From a candidate division TM6 bacterium GW2011_GWF2_43_87 (lineage in GTDB: Bacteria > Babelota > Babeliae > Babelales > Babelaceae): DNA of 64,000 nucleotides. Both the position numbers and the translations under genes were made by a program. The notes beneath the pieces are model-generated. The model worked only from the letters and a program-made list of their open reading frames with translations, was not told the DNA's origin and ran no database searches. Below are positions 1 to 8,664 of this stretch, one piece after another (position 1 is the first letter of the stretch; each line of letters starts with the position of its first letter). The stretch is taken from the NCBI GenBank assembly GCA_001000065.1, contig LCGZ01000001.1, positions 186,001-250,000 on the forward strand. Reading direction: 5' to 3'.

Positions 1-80
1 TGCTTTAAAATAGCCGCTATACTGCTCATTCCTATGCCGCCGATTCCAACAAAATGAATATGTCGCTTTTTCTTGTACAT
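1..80 (-). CDS. murC: UDP-N-acetylmuramate--L-alanine ligase MurC, N-terminus only (runs off the window)
   Basis: Reading leftwards from the ATG at 80, the peptide begins MYKKKRHIHFVGIGGIGMSS. The HFVGIGGIGMS loop is the hallmark N-terminal Rossmann-like motif of MurC, which adds L-alanine to UDP-MurNAc in the cytoplasm during peptidoglycan synthesis. The frame stays open upstream for about 75 bases but contains no ATG, GTG or TTG, so 80 is the first possible start. Only about 26 codons lie in the window. Mpl, the related recycling ligase, has a similar loop and cannot be excluded from this fragment. MurA at the other end of the window belongs to the same pathway. Confidence 0.8.
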   Translation of the reverse strand, partial: MYKKKRHIHFVGIGGIGMSSIAAILK

Positions 81-155
81 AGTAAACAGAGATCTAAAAA
101 ACCTACCAACAGAACTTTTTAAGCGTACCAGAGTTATACCTAAAAGAGATCCCCC

Positions 156-506
156 TCATAAAAGCTTTTTTAATTTTATGAGAAGTTTACGTATATGCAA
201 CAATTGATCTTTTACCTCTACCACGGGACTCTCCAAATTAAAAAAACTTTCAGGATCTCCGCGCTGTTTCAATGCACATCGAGCTCCGGCTATAGTAAAT
301 TTTTTTTCATATAGAAGCTCTTGCACTGCAGAAAAAAACCGAAGATCCTCGTCCGTATAATAACGCTGACCCTTTTCAGACCGACGCGGATTAACACAAA
401 ACTCCTTCTCCCAAAAACGAATCACCGAAGGCTCAATCTCCATTCCATCGCGCGAAAGCGCTCGCGCCAACTCACCTATCCGAAACACTCGTCTCTGCAT
501 CTTCAT
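156..506 (-). CDS. MerR-family transcriptional regulator
   Basis: The product is a 116-residue protein. Its N-terminal half is a MerR-type winged helix-turn-helix: FRIGELARAL, then IRFWEKEF, then the wing with RYYTDEDLRFF and a third helix ending GARCALKQR. The C-terminus is a short basic helix, which could dimerise. No Cys pair or other effector-binding domain follows, so it belongs with the small MerR-like regulators of unknown ligand. I chose the ATG at 506 because a GAGGGGA Shine-Dalgarno lies about nine bases upstream. A GTG at 530 would add eight residues but lacks such a site. It is transcribed divergently from yidC and runs towards murC. Its target is unknown. Confidence 0.75.
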   Translation of the reverse strand: MKMQRRVFRIGELARALSRDGMEIEPSVIRFWEKEFCVNPRRSEKGQRYYTDEDLRFFSAVQELLYEKKFTIAGARCALKQRGDPESFFNLESPVVEVKDQLLHIRKLLIKLKKLL

Positions 507-631
507 GGCAACATTCCCCTCTTCTCGCACTTTTTTACCTAGCCTACTGACACAATCTATGTTAATCTTCTTCTTAATTCAATGACCTCCATTAACAAAA
601 AAAACATTAATTTCACAAGGGAATAAACGCA

Positions 632-2242
632 ATGAACTGGCGAGATACTTTTGTTCGTTTTGGGACGATCCTAGTAATTTTCTGGGTTGTTAATATTTTG
701 GTTTCATGGGGAATGAACTTTTTCATGGGACCGCGCAGCACTAACACCGTACTCACCGAAGAGGTGAAATCGGGTCAACGGGTAACGGCCTTACCAGCAC
801 CCGAAATACGGCAGCCACTAAAACTAGAGATAGATTTTGTCGATACTCCAACTTCCGACACAGAGCACAAGTTAGAACTTCCCGCACGCCTGTCTCGGGT
901 AGAGTTTACTAACTTTGGGGCAACCGTTGGACGACTTGTTACAGAACGTCCTGCAGAAGGGACCGAACTTCAAACAGTCTCTCCATTGCCACTTACAGAC
1001 AAGGAAAATCGACTATTCTTAGTTGCGCTCGACACTATGACCCCCTTCTTTTACACAACTACAGAAAGTAAAACCGAAGGGAATATGTCATCCATAACCT
1101 TCATCGGCGAAAGCCCCGTTGCACGCATTACCAAAACCTTCACGGTCTCAACAGCCGGCAATCTCTTAGATTTAATACTCACCATAGAACCTCTCCAAAA
1201 AGACATTCCGGTTCAACCTCGCCTATTTATACCTGCACCTAGCCTAACTGCGAACCAATTAGGGCATCCAATTTTCTCACGAAACAGCGAAATGCTCTCG
1301 GGTGTCGTCTTAGGAATTAAAGGAAACGTAGACAAAGTAGCGGCCACAGATATCAACGATGCTGCCTGGGCTATGCCGCAAATGTTTGGTGTTCAAGATC
1401 GCTTCTTTGCCCATCTTTTAGTAAAAGACCATCAAGCTTTCGCCCGGCGCGGATACTTTAAGCATGATTCCAACAATAATTTAAGTGCCATTATAGAAGG
1501 TCCTGTTATCAAAGAAAAAACAACCTGGACACTCTCCTTTTACTGCGGCCCTAAAGAGGCTGCCCGCCTTAACGAGGTGGATAGTCGGTTAGAAGCATTA
1601 TTAGAATACGGATGGTTCTCCTGGTTTGCTAAAATTCTCATGAAGATCCTATGCTTCATCAACTCATATGTTCATAACTACGGCTGGGCAATCATCATCT
1701 TGGCGCTTCTCATAAACTTAATCATGTTCCCGTTCACTCAGCGTGGCCAAAAGAGCATGATTAAGCAGCAAGAGATGATGAAAAAAATGAAACATCTTGA
1801 ACAAAAATATGCAGACGACAAAGAGCGCCTTCAACAAGAAAAAATGGAGCTTATTCGTAAATACGGAGCATTCCCTGGTGGAGTTGGCTGCCTACCCCTG
1901 TTTATACAAATTCCTATTTTCGCTGGTTTGAGCAATGCTCTGCGCAGCGCAATCGAACTTCATCAAGCTCCCTTCATATTCTGGATCACGGATCTTTCAA
2001 GCCCAGACCCACTTTACATTATCCCCATACTCCTTGGGATCTCAACATTCTTTGCCGCTGCAAAATCTACGGACGCCAAGCAGAATGTCATGATGATCAT
2101 CATGAGCCTTGTCATTACCGGCGTTATGATGAAGCTGTCCGTTGGAATAGGGTTATATGTCCTGGTCGGAACGTTAGTTCGCGTAATCCAGGTCAGGGTT
2201 GTAAAGATTAAAAAAGAACACTTTTTTTGGAGCAAGTTCTGA
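632..2242 (+). CDS. yidC: Membrane protein insertase YidC
   Basis: YidC inserts and folds inner-membrane proteins, alone or with SecYEG. The 536-residue protein has the Gram-negative layout. An N-terminal membrane segment (about residues 9-29) is followed by a large beta-rich periplasmic domain (about 50-320). The conserved Oxa1/60-kDa core follows, with five membrane segments and the basic amphipathic stretch QKSMIKQQEMMKKMK. The core hairpin also carries GGVGCLPLFIQIPIF. The length matches E. coli YidC (548). An AAGGGA Shine-Dalgarno precedes the ATG. The usual rpmH-rnpA-yidD neighbours are absent here; the gene is divergent from a MerR regulator. Its stop codon overlaps the recR start (TGATG). 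Confidence 0.96.
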   Translation: MNWRDTFVRFGTILVIFWVVNILVSWGMNFFMGPRSTNTVLTEEVKSGQRVTALPAPEIRQPLKLEIDFVDTPTSDTEHKLELPARLSRVEFTNFGATVGRLVTERPAEGTELQTVSPLPLTDKENRLFLVALDTMTPFFYTTTESKTEGNMSSITFIGESPVARITKTFTVSTAGNLLDLILTIEPLQKDIPVQPRLFIPAPSLTANQLGHPIFSRNSEMLSGVVLGIKGNVDKVAATDINDAAWAMPQMFGVQDRFFAHLLVKDHQAFARRGYFKHDSNNNLSAIIEGPVIKEKTTWTLSFYCGPKEAARLNEVDSRLEALLEYGWFSWFAKILMKILCFINSYVHNYGWAIIILALLINLIMFPFTQRGQKSMIKQQEMMKKMKHLEQKYADDKERLQQEKMELIRKYGAFPGGVGCLPLFIQIPIFAGLSNALRSAIELHQAPFIFWITDLSSPDPLYIIPILLGISTFFAAAKSTDAKQNVMMIIMSLVITGVMMKLSVGIGLYVLVGTLVRVIQVRVVKIKKEHFFWSKF

Positions 2243-2838
2243 TGGACGGACTTCCGACACTAGTAAACTTAGTAAAACAGTTGCAGCGCGTCCCCTACCT
2301 AGCATCAAAGAACCTTCATCGCGTCGCAAACCACTTTCTTACAATGCAACCAGAGCAGTTGGAGCAATTTTGTCGCTCTCTACGCGAAGCACATGATCGA
2401 CTCATAAAATGCCCGCACTGTTGTGCCTGGCAAGAGCGAAATGGATCATGCATCTACTGCTCGTCCCTAAAGCGAGATCATGGTCTGATTTGCGTTGTAG
2501 AAACCTGGTACGACCTAAACATCATTGAAAAATCCGGAAGCTATTCTGGCCTTTATCACGTATTAGGAGGAGCATTGTCTCCTCTCGATGGCATAGGCCC
2601 CGAGGATCTTTCATTAAACCAACTGATCAAACGAATAGAGGGTTCTTGTCGCGAAGTTATACTTGCAATGAACCAAACGCCTGAGGGGGAAGCCACCTCC
2701 GCTCTCATTGCACGCGCCCTACGAAACAAAGAAACCAAAATAACGTGCCTTGCGCGCGGCATTCCCATGGGATCAACATTAGAATACTTAGACCGTCTGA
2801 CAGTGTGCAAGGCATTGCAAGAACGTCGAATATTTTGA
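2242..2838 (+). CDS. recR: Recombination protein RecR
   Basis: RecR works with RecO and RecF to load RecA at gaps during recombinational repair. The 198-residue protein shows the family order: a helix-hairpin-helix N-terminus, then a four-Cys zinc finger (CPHC...CIYC, about residues 59-77). A Toprim domain follows, with ICVVET, the YHVLGGALSPLDGIGPE signature and NQTPEGEAT. The C-terminus is RGIPMGSTLEYLD. I chose the ATG at 2242, which overlaps the yidC stop, because GGAG lies nine bases upstream and the length then equals E. coli RecR. An in-frame TTG at 2227 would lie inside yidC. The pairing with yidC implies translational coupling. recO and recF are not in the window. Confidence 0.95.
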   Translation: MDGLPTLVNLVKQLQRVPYLASKNLHRVANHFLTMQPEQLEQFCRSLREAHDRLIKCPHCCAWQERNGSCIYCSSLKRDHGLICVVETWYDLNIIEKSGSYSGLYHVLGGALSPLDGIGPEDLSLNQLIKRIEGSCREVILAMNQTPEGEATSALIARALRNKETKITCLARGIPMGSTLEYLDRLTVCKALQERRIF

Positions 2839-2851
2839 AAGATAAACGATC

Positions 2852-4114
2852 ATGGAACTACCGTTAAATAAAATACTCTTTAAAGAACGGCGAAAAAAAC
2901 TTGTTCAACAGATCAGCACGCACCTTGAAATGCCCGTTCTCCTGTTGGGAGCATTTGAAAACGAACGATCTTCCTTTTATCAAGATAGTTCGTTTTTCTA
3001 TTTTACAGGGATTTCAGAACCTGGACTAGCCTGCATAATTGAACCAGATGAATCCGACATTCTATTAATTCCTGATTACGCGAGCTCTAGAGCTGCATGG
3101 ATGGGAGATACGCTTTCATTAAATGAAAACACCGCTCAAATCTATGGCTTCGAACAAGCTATGCCGTTAGGTAAAGCAATTAAAGGCTATCGCACAGGAT
3201 TTTTCGACCCTATTAACCAATGGGACACCCTGATCATACATATTAAAAATCTCCTCAAAGACTACAAAACAATCGGCATCTGTCCACACCCTTTCCTTTA
3301 CAGACTCTACAGCGAATTACCTGCACTTAAAGAGTCCATCTACGACATCTCCCCCACAATTGCATCCATGCGACGCTCAAAAAGCAAACCCGAAATCGAA
3401 CTACTATTTAGAGCAGGAGAAGTCACACTGCTTGCACAAGAGGCGGCTGCCGCCGCCATCAAAGCAGGAGAATCCGAAAGCTCTATTCGCGCCAGCATTG
3501 ATTATATTTTTGCACAAGAAAATGCAGAACACGCATTCCCTTCGATTGTCGCTGGGGGCAAACGCGCAACTATCCTACACTATACAGGATCATCAGAATC
3601 CCCTTTAAGCAATGAAGAGCTTGTTATCATTGATATCGGAGCCTCAGTAGAACACTACTGCGCCGATGTTACTAGAACCTATCCAGTCTCCGGGACCTTT
3701 TCAAAACGCCAACTTGAGCTGTACAGACTCGTTTTAGAAGCCCAAGAGCTCGTAGCCAATCTTGCACAACCCGGCTTCTACTTGAGAAATAATGAATTCC
3801 CGGAAAAATCTCTTCACCACCATGCAGTTGCGTTCTTCAAAGATCACAATCTAGACGCCTATTTTACCCATGGCATAGGCCATTTCTTGGGCCTAGACGT
3901 ACATGATACAGGAGACGTTCTACAGCCACTGCAAGAAGGCGATGTTATAACCATCGAACCTGGACTTTATATACCTCAAGAAGGAATTGGGATCCGTATT
4001 GAAGACGACTACTGGATTGTAAAAAACGGTGCCGTTTCATTAACCGATCGCTTACCCAAGGCCCCAGAAGCGCTAGAAGACTTTATACGACAATTAAGAT
4101 CGCCCATTGCGTAG
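2852..4114 (+). CDS. pepP: Xaa-Pro aminopeptidase (M24B family)
   Basis: This is a metallopeptidase that releases N-terminal residues preceding proline, probably in the cytoplasm because no signal peptide is seen. The 420-residue protein has an N-terminal AMP_N domain (FKERRKKLVQQI, FFYFTGISEPG) and a C-terminal pita-bread catalytic domain. All five metal ligands are identifiable: D261 (DIGASVEHYCADVTR), D272, H340 (HGIGHFLGLDVHD), E369 (TIEPGLYIP) and E384 (IRIEDDY). It starts 13 bases after recR, so it is probably in the yidC-recR-pepP operon. The specific substrate (prolidase versus aminopeptidase P) cannot be settled from sequence, but the AMP_N domain favours PepP. Confidence 0.9.
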   Translation: MELPLNKILFKERRKKLVQQISTHLEMPVLLLGAFENERSSFYQDSSFFYFTGISEPGLACIIEPDESDILLIPDYASSRAAWMGDTLSLNENTAQIYGFEQAMPLGKAIKGYRTGFFDPINQWDTLIIHIKNLLKDYKTIGICPHPFLYRLYSELPALKESIYDISPTIASMRRSKSKPEIELLFRAGEVTLLAQEAAAAAIKAGESESSIRASIDYIFAQENAEHAFPSIVAGGKRATILHYTGSSESPLSNEELVIIDIGASVEHYCADVTRTYPVSGTFSKRQLELYRLVLEAQELVANLAQPGFYLRNNEFPEKSLHHHAVAFFKDHNLDAYFTHGIGHFLGLDVHDTGDVLQPLQEGDVITIEPGLYIPQEGIGIRIEDDYWIVKNGAVSLTDRLPKAPEALEDFIRQLRSPIA

Positions 4115-4125
4115 AATTTACCACT

Positions 4126-5745
4126 CTACACATTCTCAACCGTTTTACCCTTAAGCTCTTTTCTGACGCGCATCCAATTCCGAAACAAAAGCAATGAAAG
4201 AGTTATCACAAGTCCACAGAAAAACGATAACAGCTGAGAAGTCCACAGTGGCCATTGCCACGTAATCCCTGCAATAAGGAAAGCAACGCACGCACCTATA
4301 AGCGCAGGCGTTGCATAACTTATCTGTGTACGCACATGATCAAGATGATACGCTCCTGCACTCATTGCAGAAACAACGGTCGCATCCGTAATAGGTGAAA
4401 AATGAGCCCCCGCAACGGCTCCTGCAATTAGAGCGCCTAGCGAGGGGAAAAAAACAGGAATATCATAAGGCAAGAAAGGCGCCTGACCAGCCCCCAACGA
4501 TGCTAACGTCTTTATGGTCAAAGGCATAAGAATAGCAATCGTTCCCCAGGAAGAGCCTGTAGATGCGGTTGTCACGGTTCCTAGAAAAAAAATAATTAAG
4601 GGCAAAATAAAAAGTGGCAATGCAGTAGAAATAAGCTGAGCAAGATACATGCCAGCATGCAAATCATCGTTAATTATTGTCCCAAAGGTAAAAGCCAATA
4701 GCAACACACTCAAGGAACCCTTCATCAAAGAGATACCATTCCACGCAGATTTAAAAAGCTGCCGCACCGAGAAATGCCCCTGCCACCGATAAAAAACAGA
4801 AGCTACAATTAATGCTGCCAAACTCGCCATACACAAACTCTTTGTTGTACCAGCACATCGCAGCGTTTCGAGAAAACCATTGGCACCACCAAAAAGCCAA
4901 CTATCACCAAAATAAAGAATAAAACAGGAAACAAAAACAATAAAGGCCGTCAACGGAACCAGAAACTCCGAAATACCACCCTGACGAGTCGAAACAGCCG
5001 ACGCTCGTTGCAATTCAGGCTTCCCCCCAAAAAGATTACCCGTTTCTACAGCTATACGCTCCTGCTCATGCATGGCACCAAACGACAACCGCATGCGCAC
5101 AATAAAAAACGCCGACCCCATCATAAAAAAAGCATAAAATATAAACGGTACTATCGCTAAATGGGCAAAAAGAGGATCCGCACTAATAAGCTCATTCTTA
5201 CTAGGAAGGTCTGTTACTCCAGCCCTCTCTAATTGTGCAAATATCATCGCAGCCCATGAAGTAATCGGAATAAGAGGACAGAGCGGAGAGCTCATAGAAT
5301 TAATCAGAAAAGCGAGTTTAACGCGAGGCACCTTCATAGAATCGGTCAAAGGTCGCACAATAGATCCGGTCATAAGACTATTAAGATAATCGTCTAAGAA
5401 AAAAATAACAGAAGGCAACAAAGCCGACCCTTCTGCACCGCGACGTGTTGTAACAAACTTCTTGAATAGATCTGTACACGCAGCAACCCCACCCGCATGC
5501 GTCATTAATTCGATAAGGGTTCCGAGAAGCAAAAGAAAGGAAAATAGATACAAATTACCAGGATCAGCTAGCATAGATCCCAACGAAAAGAACGCATGCC
5601 ACAACGCACGACCCACCGCAAATTTTTCCACGATGAATGAAGCTGCAAAAATTCCTAACACTAATGACGCTAAAACATGCCGCGTAAGAGCAGCCGTTAC
5701 CAACACAATTAACGGTGGTAGCAACACTATAGACGATATTATCAT
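4126..5745 (-). CDS. Na+/H+ antiporter, NhaC family
   Basis: This is a 539-residue polytopic membrane protein with about 11-13 hydrophobic segments. Family features include the FLDDYLNSLMTGSIVRPL loop, then SSPLCPLIPITSWAAMI, the Ser/Thr-rich TASTGSSWGTIAILMPL and SPITDATVVSAMSAGAYHLDHV. This pattern is that of the NhaC antiporters, which exchange cytoplasmic Na+ for H+, or in relatives exchange carboxylates. An AGAGGA Shine-Dalgarno precedes the ATG. The gene converges on pepP with an 11-base gap. The true substrate is not certain, because NhaC relatives include malate/lactate and tyrosine transporters. Confidence 0.85.
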   Translation of the reverse strand: MIISSIVLLPPLIVLVTAALTRHVLASLVLGIFAASFIVEKFAVGRALWHAFFSLGSMLADPGNLYLFSFLLLLGTLIELMTHAGGVAACTDLFKKFVTTRRGAEGSALLPSVIFFLDDYLNSLMTGSIVRPLTDSMKVPRVKLAFLINSMSSPLCPLIPITSWAAMIFAQLERAGVTDLPSKNELISADPLFAHLAIVPFIFYAFFMMGSAFFIVRMRLSFGAMHEQERIAVETGNLFGGKPELQRASAVSTRQGGISEFLVPLTAFIVFVSCFILYFGDSWLFGGANGFLETLRCAGTTKSLCMASLAALIVASVFYRWQGHFSVRQLFKSAWNGISLMKGSLSVLLLAFTFGTIINDDLHAGMYLAQLISTALPLFILPLIIFFLGTVTTASTGSSWGTIAILMPLTIKTLASLGAGQAPFLPYDIPVFFPSLGALIAGAVAGAHFSPITDATVVSAMSAGAYHLDHVRTQISYATPALIGACVAFLIAGITWQWPLWTSQLLSFFCGLVITLSLLLFRNWMRVRKELKGKTVENV

Positions 5746-5833
5746 AGTAACACGATCCTCTTAAAAATATTTTTAATGGTTTTAAGTGTAACATATGCCA
5801 CCTGAGTTCGCAAAACTAAGATGCACATGAAAT

Positions 5834-5862
5834 TTGACCAATCGTCCACAGTATTTTATACT
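5834..5862 (+). promoter_or_regulatory. Sigma70-type promoter for rplM
   Basis: TTGACC (5834-5839) and TATACT (5857-5862) are separated by exactly 17 bases. The predicted transcript starts near 5870 and gives a leader of about 50 bases before the rplM ATG at 5923. It is one of the best consensus matches in the window. Confidence 0.7.
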
Positions 5863-5922
5863 TAGTCCTGAGTTTCCCCGAACGTGAGTTTAATAAATAA
5901 AAAGCTGAAAAAGGTTTTTCCC

Positions 5923-6348
5923 ATGGACATGAATCGCACCTTCTATCTTAAAACGGGCGAGCGCAAGCCCCAGTGGCACGTCATTGATGCAGCTGGAAAA
6001 GTTGCAGGACGTCTTGCCACAGAAATCGCAGCTCTGTTACGCGGCAAAAAAGATCCTTCCTATACCCCTCACATAGATGCTGGGGACTACGTTATTGTCA
6101 TCAATTCAAACCAGGTAGTTCTCACCGGTGACAAATTGACGGGCAAAGAATACGTCTGGTACACAGGATGGCGCAGTGGACAAAGACGCGCTACTCCACA
6201 AAACAAGATGGACCGCTGTCACGAGTTTGTAATACAGCACGCCGTAAAAGGTATGTTGCCAAACAACAAATTGGCTGATGCACAGATTAAGCGTCTAAAA
6301 ATTTATCCAGGAGCCGAGCACCCACACGAAGGACAAGTCAACGTATAA
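5923..6348 (+). CDS. rplM: 50S ribosomal protein L13
   Basis: L13 is an early-assembly 23S rRNA-binding protein. The 141-residue product carries the family core: WHVIDAAGKVAGRLATEIA, LLRGKKDPSYTPHIDAGDYV, then LTGDKLTGKEYVWYTG and the C-terminal KGMLPNNKLADAQIKRLKIY. I chose the ATG at 5923 because AAGG lies eight bases upstream and the length fits. A GTG at 5884 would add 13 unlikely residues. Normally rpsI (S9) follows directly, but here a terminator follows 27 bases later, so the pair is split. Confidence 0.97.
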   Translation: MDMNRTFYLKTGERKPQWHVIDAAGKVAGRLATEIAALLRGKKDPSYTPHIDAGDYVIVINSNQVVLTGDKLTGKEYVWYTGWRSGQRRATPQNKMDRCHEFVIQHAVKGMLPNNKLADAQIKRLKIYPGAEHPHEGQVNV

Positions 6349-6374
6349 ACGCTCTTTTTCGGTTTAGTTTATAA

Positions 6375-6415
6375 ATTTGAGGTGCTTTTCTTCAGTTAGA
6401 AAAAGCACCTCAAAT
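6375..6415. terminator. Bidirectional terminator between rplM and the convergent protease gene
   Basis: A perfect 15-bp inverted repeat (6375-6389 with 6401-6415) has an 11-base loop. One arm ends in TTTT and the other begins with AAAA, so it reads as a stem flanked by a short U-tract on either strand. It lies between the two convergent stop codons. Confidence 0.85.
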
Positions 6416-6419
6416 ATTT

Positions 6420-7133
6420 CTAAGATGATGAGTTACCACGCGTTGCACGCTTTAAATCACGCCCTGCAAGAAAGAAAAAGAGAAGAGCTAGACCAAAAAT
6501 AGTTATAAGCATAAGAAGTTCATAACTCTCTTCTCGAATTGTAACCCCAAAAAGACTCTCGGTAAGCACTAATAATAGCTGCCCCCCATCCAAAACAGGG
6601 ATAGGCACCAGATTAAATACAGCCAAATTCAGACTTAAAACTGCAAGAAAAAAAACAAAAAATCGCCAGCCACACTCCACGCTTCTGGCCAACATCGTAA
6701 CAATTCCAATCGGTCCGATGAGCGACTCCCCTTTTACACTGCTTAGCGCCTCTTTTTCACAGGAGAGCATACGTGGACGCCCCCATATGGAAAACACAAG
6801 CAACGCAAAAAGTAGATTTAAACCAATACCACCCAAAAGAATGGATACCTTAGCGTACAAAGGTTGCGCGGCAAATGATATAGCCTCCAGTCCCGGCACA
6901 ACGGACCGCACGCCAAAGATCTCAACATAGCCACCAATCGGGAAGAGGGAGAGCACAAAGCGCGTTCCCGCAAACTTAGTCTCAAAGAGCACCGGCCCAA
7001 ATCCAACTGAAAACTCAGGCGTTGCAACCCCAAAAAGCTTACAAAAAGCCCAGTGACCCAATTCGTGGATCGCCAAGACAATATTGATGCCCAGAAGGGC
7101 CCACGCTATATTGCGAAGCTTCAGATTCTTCAC
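6420..7133 (-). CDS. PDZ-less site-2 metalloprotease (M50), paralogue of its neighbour
   Basis: This 237-residue membrane protein has an intact zinc motif HELGH (H23-H27) in its first membrane segment. It continues with FCKLFGV, then FSVGFGPVLFE and FPIGGYVEIFG, and the second metal site is in NLVPIPVLDGGQ. These are the RseP/SpoIVFB-type site-2 protease signatures, so it probably cleaves a substrate within the membrane. Compared with the adjacent 378-residue paralogue it lacks the central PDZ domain and runs almost directly from the GGYVE sheet into the C-terminal membrane core. The start is a GTG at 7133, supported by GGGAG just upstream. It follows its paralogue on the same strand, so the two are probably co-transcribed after a tandem duplication. 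Confidence 0.85.
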   Translation of the reverse strand: MKNLKLRNIAWALLGINIVLAIHELGHWAFCKLFGVATPEFSVGFGPVLFETKFAGTRFVLSLFPIGGYVEIFGVRSVVPGLEAISFAAQPLYAKVSILLGGIGLNLLFALLVFSIWGRPRMLSCEKEALSSVKGESLIGPIGIVTMLARSVECGWRFFVFFLAVLSLNLAVFNLVPIPVLDGGQLLLVLTESLFGVTIREESYELLMLITIFGLALLFFFLAGRDLKRATRGNSSS

Positions 7134-7218
7134 AGCACTCCCTTATGTATATAATAAAGTCTCCCGCAAAGGGCGACATACTAGCCCCCCGCAACTTACT
7201 TTCACCCAAAACCCCCAC

Positions 7219-8355
7219 CTACCAACAAAAAAACCAACTAATTGCGCGAATAACGTCTTTAATACTCAAGTACAACATTAAGGATAAAACCACGGCCCAA
7301 CATCCATAAGCTACGGCTATTTTTGCCTTATCTGGAAGCGGCCTGCGAACCACAGCCTCAATCGCTATGACTAATATTTGGCCCCCATCAAGGATAGGCA
7401 GCGGAATTAGATTAAGCGCAGCCAAGTTAACACTAATAAAAGCCAATAAAAGCAAGAACATTGGTAACCCACTACTCACACTCTTTGCCACCTCGGCAAT
7501 GATCAACAGAGGACCACCCATACCGCTAGTACTCCGCTTAACTACCATATTCTTTACGGCACCAAAAACACCCGTAAAAAGACGGTTCGTCAAGGCTACT
7601 CCTCTTTTAAATGCCTCGCCAAAAGAAAGTGGAGGAACGGGTTCAAAAGTAAATGAGAAAGAAACCTCAAGTTTTCCAACTGCCAAGCCTTCTTTATCAC
7701 CCCCCAAAACAATAGGAAGTTCAAGGCGCTGCTGATTGCGTTCTACAACCAATCTTGCATTTGTCTGAGCGCGCCCCTCTAACTGTTTTAAAAGAGCAGA
7801 AAAGTTACCTTTCACCTCTACTCCATCCACGGCAACAACAACGTCTCCAGGTAACACTCCTGCTTTCTCGGCCGCGCCGCCTTTCTCTACAGTTCCAATC
7901 GCTGCAGTCTTCACATTTTCAGGATAAAGAAGCGGTGAAGGCGGCATGCCAATCGCAAAAAGCTTTATAAATACAATATATGCAAACAATAAGTTCGCAA
8001 TAATGCCCCCCGCCATAATAAGCGCTCTTTGCCAAAATGGCTTGCGCATAAACGAGCGATCATCTTCAACGGCAGCATGCTGCTGCTCTCCCTGTCCCGG
8101 CTCATAATTCCCAGCGATCTCAACATACCCACCAAGCGGTAGCGCGGAAATCGAAAACTCTGTTTCTCCAATCTTTTTAGTCAAAATGCGCGGACCAAAC
8201 CCAATCGAAAAACTAGGCGTTCCCACACCAAACAACTTACAAAAAAGGAAATGCCCCAGCTCATGAATGGTAATAAGTACTCCAATCCCCAAAAGCCCAA
8301 CCGCCAAAAGAACCAATCCCTTAAGCGCGAGGAACAAATACGCTGAAAATGCCAT
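7219..8355 (-). CDS. rseP: RIP metalloprotease RseP (site-2 protease, M50B, with PDZ domain)
   Basis: This is an inner-membrane zinc protease that performs intramembrane proteolysis, classically of anti-sigma factors or signal-peptide remnants. The 378-residue protein has HELGH at 31-35, then FSIGFGPRI, LPLGGYVEIAG and one PDZ domain around residues 130-215 (GTVEKGGAAEKAGVLPGD). The LDGGQ metal site lies near the C-terminus (NLIPLPILDGGQ). E. coli RseP has two PDZ domains; the one-PDZ form is common elsewhere. AGGGGA precedes the ATG at 8355. The usual companions dxr, cdsA and bamA are absent. No anti-sigma factor is visible nearby. Confidence 0.92.
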   Translation of the reverse strand: MAFSAYLFLALKGLVLLAVGLLGIGVLITIHELGHFLFCKLFGVGTPSFSIGFGPRILTKKIGETEFSISALPLGGYVEIAGNYEPGQGEQQHAAVEDDRSFMRKPFWQRALIMAGGIIANLLFAYIVFIKLFAIGMPPSPLLYPENVKTAAIGTVEKGGAAEKAGVLPGDVVVAVDGVEVKGNFSALLKQLEGRAQTNARLVVERNQQRLELPIVLGGDKEGLAVGKLEVSFSFTFEPVPPLSFGEAFKRGVALTNRLFTGVFGAVKNMVVKRSTSGMGGPLLIIAEVAKSVSSGLPMFLLLLAFISVNLAALNLIPLPILDGGQILVIAIEAVVRRPLPDKAKIAVAYGCWAVVLSLMLYLSIKDVIRAISWFFCW

Positions 8356-8527
8356 GCTTTCCCCTATTTACCCTTGTATAAAAACAAGGAATTGTTACAC
8401 TGATAATCGTACTAATCGTTACTCTGATGATTACTCTAACACAAGGTAAACGTTATCATAAATTAAGATACTTGACCAAGCCGAGGAGAAAAAGGCGGAA
8501 GTTTAGGAATAGGTCACGATCTTTTTC

Positions 8528-8555
8528 TTGAAAAATTTACCAAAAGAGTTAGAAT
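8528..8555 (+). promoter_or_regulatory. Candidate sigma70 promoter of the str-S10-spc-alpha cluster
   Basis: TTGAAA (8528-8533) and TAGAAT (8550-8555) are separated by 16 bases. The leader to rpsL would be about 100 bases and would include the hairpin at 8581-8596. Confidence 0.55.
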
Positions 8556-8580
8556 GAGATTACCTCCTCTAGAAGTTTTT

Positions 8581-8596
8581 GTGGACGCCTGTCCAC
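8581..8596 (+). promoter_or_regulatory. Leader hairpin upstream of rpsL
   Basis: GTGGAC and GTCCAC form a perfect 6-bp stem with a GCCT loop in the predicted 5' leader. No U-tract follows, so it is not an intrinsic terminator. It might serve ribosomal-protein autoregulation, but nothing in the sequence proves that. Confidence 0.4.
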
Positions 8597-8664
8597 GGCA
8601 GACGAGTGTGGAAAAAACGGTATACCGAAGTTTGTCCTAATTTGTTTAACTAGGGATTTTTAGA

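Larger units (their letters stand above)
8356..8664. other. Divergent intergenic region between rseP and the ribosomal cluster
   Basis: This 309-base stretch without a gene separates the - strand rseP from rpsL. It holds a plausible + strand promoter (8528-8555) and a small perfect hairpin (8581-8596) in the predicted rpsL leader. No convincing promoter for rseP was identified, and nothing else is supported. Confidence 0.6.
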
